Positions 62,257-64,000 of a stretch of DNA of 64,000 nt are shown here, in pieces (the first letter of the stretch is position 1; every line of letters begins with the position of its first letter). The translations under genes and the position numbers were made by a program. The stretch spans positions 264,513 through 328,512 of the forward strand of contig NZ_QPJS01000001.1 of assembly GCF_003337435.1 (NCBI RefSeq). The letters run 5' to 3'. This stretch comes from Schleiferia thermophila (lineage in GTDB: Bacteria > Bacteroidota > Bacteroidia > Flavobacteriales > Schleiferiaceae). The notes below the pieces were generated by a model. It was given only the letters and a program-made list of their open reading frames with translations, was not told where the DNA came from and did no database searches.

Positions 62257-64000
62257 ATGCCGCCAAAAAAGGCCACAAAATCAACCAAAAACAGCCAGAA
62301 CTCTAGAGCAGCCTTCCACTTCAGCGACTTGCTGAGCAAGCCCGCCTATAAGCTGTTTGCAGGCTTTTTTCTGTTGTTTTCGGCACTCTTCATTGCGGGG
62401 TCTTTGGTAAGCTATTTCATCTATTGGAAGAGCGATATGAGCGCCTTCGACCAAACCTTCTGGCAATTAATTTCCAATAGAGATTTCACGGTTCGAAACC
62501 TCTGGGGCAAGCTTGGAGCAGCACTGGCACACTCCATGGTATACCGCTCTGCAGGTGTGGCTGCTTTCGCTTGGGTATATGTGTTGTTTCAAATGGGCTC
62601 GCGCTTGGCGCTCAATCTGGGATTCCGCGGATTTTCCACTGTGCTGATCAGGTTCTTGTTTATCATCATCTGGCTGCCAACCTTTCTGGGACTTGTTTTA
62701 CCCGATTCGCTTGCTCTTTTGGCAGGAGCCAATGGATATTTTCTCGCCGGGTGGCTGGTGAGTTCCGCCGGACCGGCAGGAGCGTATACCGTATTATTTT
62801 TTGCTTTGCTGACCTACTTAGCAGCCTCTTTTGAATGGACACCCGAAAAAGTAGCATCGTGGCTCGCTGCCCTCCGCTCTGCATTCAAATCAAAGAAACA
62901 AAAAAAATCAACACCAGCCGGAGAAGCCCTTGAAAGTTTTGACTACACAAATGAAACCTGGCAATTCAAAAACCATTCGACCCCAACCAATAGTGACAAC
63001 ACCTCAGATAGCCAGCTTATCCCTGAACGAGAATCTCCCAACACTGATGAAAAGGAAGATGATTCCTTCACAGTGGAAATAAAACAAGATGAACAACCTC
63101 CTTCCGATGTCGGAAAGAATAGACCGATTGATGAAATCGAAGTTAAAGAGGAATCTCCCCTCGACGACGACACAGCCAATCGCCTGATCAAAAAATATGG
63201 CGAGTACGACCCCACCCTGGAACTTTCTTCTTACAAATCACCCACACTCGAACTGCTGGTTGACTACGGCAGCAGGCAAATCACCGTGGAAAGAGCCGAG
63301 CTGGAGTCCAATAAGGACAAAATCGTAGAAACCCTCCAGCAGTACAGCATTGAAATATCAAAAATTAAGGCCACTGTAGGTCCTACGGTTACCTTGTATG
63401 AGATAGTGCCGGCTCCTGGAATCAGGATTTCTAAAATAAAAAATCTGGAGGACGACATCGCTCTTAGCCTGGCAGCCATGGGTATACGCATTATTGCCCC
63501 TATACCCGGAAAGGGTACCATTGGAATTGAAGTGCCCAATGCCCACCCTCAGATCGTACCAATGCGCACCTTATTGGTCAGCGAAAAATTTCAAAACACC
63601 GAAATGGAACTTCCACTGGTCCTCGGAAAAACCATCAGCAACGAAACCTTTGTGGCAGACTTGACCAAAATGCCACACCTGCTTATGGCTGGCGCCACAG
63701 GACAGGGAAAATCCGTCGGTATCAATACCATCATCACATCCATCCTCTATAAGAAGCACCCTTCTCAGGTAAAATTTGTACTCGTTGACCCTAAAAAAGT
63801 AGAACTCAATCTCTACAACAAAATCGAAAGACACTATCTTGCTCGCCTTCCCAACAGCGAGGAAAGCATCATCACCGACACAAAGAAAGTCGTTTACACG
63901 CTCAATTCTTTGACCATAGAAATGGACAATCGGTATGAATTACTCAAAGCAGCCAATGTCCGCAACCTAAAGGAATACAACACCAAGTTCATTCAGCGTA
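62257..64000 (+). CDS. ftsK: FtsK/SpoIIIE DNA translocase (3' end beyond the window)
   Basis: The frame is open from ATG 62257 to the window end (581 codons visible). The N-terminal third has four membrane helices (AGFFLLFSALFIAGSLVSYFI; SAGVAAFAWVYVLFQ; FLFIIIWLPTFLGLVLP; TVLFFALLTYLAASF). A low-complexity acidic linker (about 230-330) follows, then the alpha domain (YGSRQITVERAELES, GPTVTLYEIVPAPGIRISKI) and the start of the motor with Walker A GATGQGKS at Gly479-Ser486. LVDPKKVELNLYN follows. FtsK pumps chromosome DNA at the division septum. Walker B and the gamma domain lie outside. It follows the EnvC-like gene. Confidence 0.95.
   Translation, partial: MPPKKATKSTKNSQNSRAAFHFSDLLSKPAYKLFAGFFLLFSALFIAGSLVSYFIYWKSDMSAFDQTFWQLISNRDFTVRNLWGKLGAALAHSMVYRSAGVAAFAWVYVLFQMGSRLALNLGFRGFSTVLIRFLFIIIWLPTFLGLVLPDSLALLAGANGYFLAGWLVSSAGPAGAYTVLFFALLTYLAASFEWTPEKVASWLAALRSAFKSKKQKKSTPAGEALESFDYTNETWQFKNHSTPTNSDNTSDSQLIPERESPNTDEKEDDSFTVEIKQDEQPPSDVGKNRPIDEIEVKEESPLDDDTANRLIKKYGEYDPTLELSSYKSPTLELLVDYGSRQITVERAELESNKDKIVETLQQYSIEISKIKATVGPTVTLYEIVPAPGIRISKIKNLEDDIALSLAAMGIRIIAPIPGKGTIGIEVPNAHPQIVPMRTLLVSEKFQNTEMELPLVLGKTISNETFVADLTKMPHLLMAGATGQGKSVGINTIITSILYKKHPSQVKFVLVDPKKVELNLYNKIERHYLARLPNSEESIITDTKKVVYTLNSLTIEMDNRYELLKAANVRNLKEYNTKFIQR

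Noticed and set aside
1-64000. CRISPR arrays, tRNA or rRNA genes, insertion sequences, prophage
   Set aside because: I saw no spaced direct repeats, no tRNA cloverleaf in the intergenic gaps and no transposase or integrase frame. Small RNAs could still be missed by eye.

Overview
The window reads as a chromosomal segment of a Bacteroidota bacterium, probably a Saprospiria/Chitinophagia-type lineage, although the exact taxon cannot be fixed from this sequence. The support is: type IX secretion (T9SS) C-terminal sorting domains on three secreted proteins; a 288-residue primary sigma factor without region 1.1; promoter -7 boxes of the form TAnnTTTG instead of TATAAT; start sites with AT-rich leaders and little Shine-Dalgarno sequence; a complete MoxR/Bat operon; and families common in Bacteroidota (DUF4292, DUF4294, DUF2795, DUF2520). 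I see no transposase, integrase, phage gene, CRISPR array, tRNA or rRNA. The window is mostly ordinary core genome, interrupted by a few GC-rich intergenic repeats.

Layout. 0-1.6 kb: 3' part of a secreted adhesin-like protein. 1.6-6.5 kb: Nudix hydrolase, a lone histidine ammonia-lyase, then a compact run of DUF2520 Rossmann protein, KdsC-like phosphatase, UbiA prenyltransferase and two small unknown proteins. 6.5-12.6 kb: SLC13 transporter (minus strand), then housekeeping genes accD, rpsO, pnp and rpoD. 12.6-24.7 kb: a GC-rich repeat element, a secreted GH31 glycosidase, a 2562-residue multidomain secreted protein and a family 2 glycosyltransferase. 24.7-27.1 kb: a hybrid two-component sensor kinase (minus). 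27.35-35.3 kb: an eight-gene operon of MoxR ATPase, DUF58 protein, an unknown membrane protein, BatA, BatB, BatC, BatD and BatE, nearly all joined by 1-17 bp overlaps. 35.4-43.7 kb: ahcY, a small acidic lipoprotein, polyprenyl synthetase, acyl-CoA ligase, DUF2795 protein, cobalamin adenosyltransferase, an OmpA/PD40 protein and a divergent small DUF2892 membrane protein. 43.8-52.1 kb: a minus-strand run of dut, polysaccharide flippase, DUF4294, biotin carboxylase, prohibitin-like SPFH protein, a VWA-like membrane protein and fabG. 52.2-57.2 kb: acyl-CoA dehydrogenase, then a LemA/TPM/TPM operon and a DnaQ-type exonuclease with a GIY-YIG-like segment. 57.3-64 kb: sugar nucleotidyltransferase, TPR protein, DUF4292 lipoprotein, EnvC-like amidase activator and the 5' part of an FtsK/SpoIIIE translocase.

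How the genes fit together. Envelope work dominates: fatty-acid supply (accD, accC, fabG, fadD), isoprenoid chains (polyprenyl synthetase, UbiA), Kdo-type phosphatase, polysaccharide export (flippase, nucleotidyltransferase, glycosyltransferase), peptidoglycan splitting and division (EnvC, FtsK), and T9SS cargo. The MoxR/Bat operon is a membrane-bound chaperone/VWA system implicated in envelope stress and aerotolerance in other Bacteroidota.

The most unusual non-coding signal is a pair of ~180 bp GC-rich elements in inverted orientation (46031-46206 and 53484-53663). Both keep an identical 11-bp stem while their loops have diverged. A third element at 12636-12755 shares the general architecture but differs in sequence.
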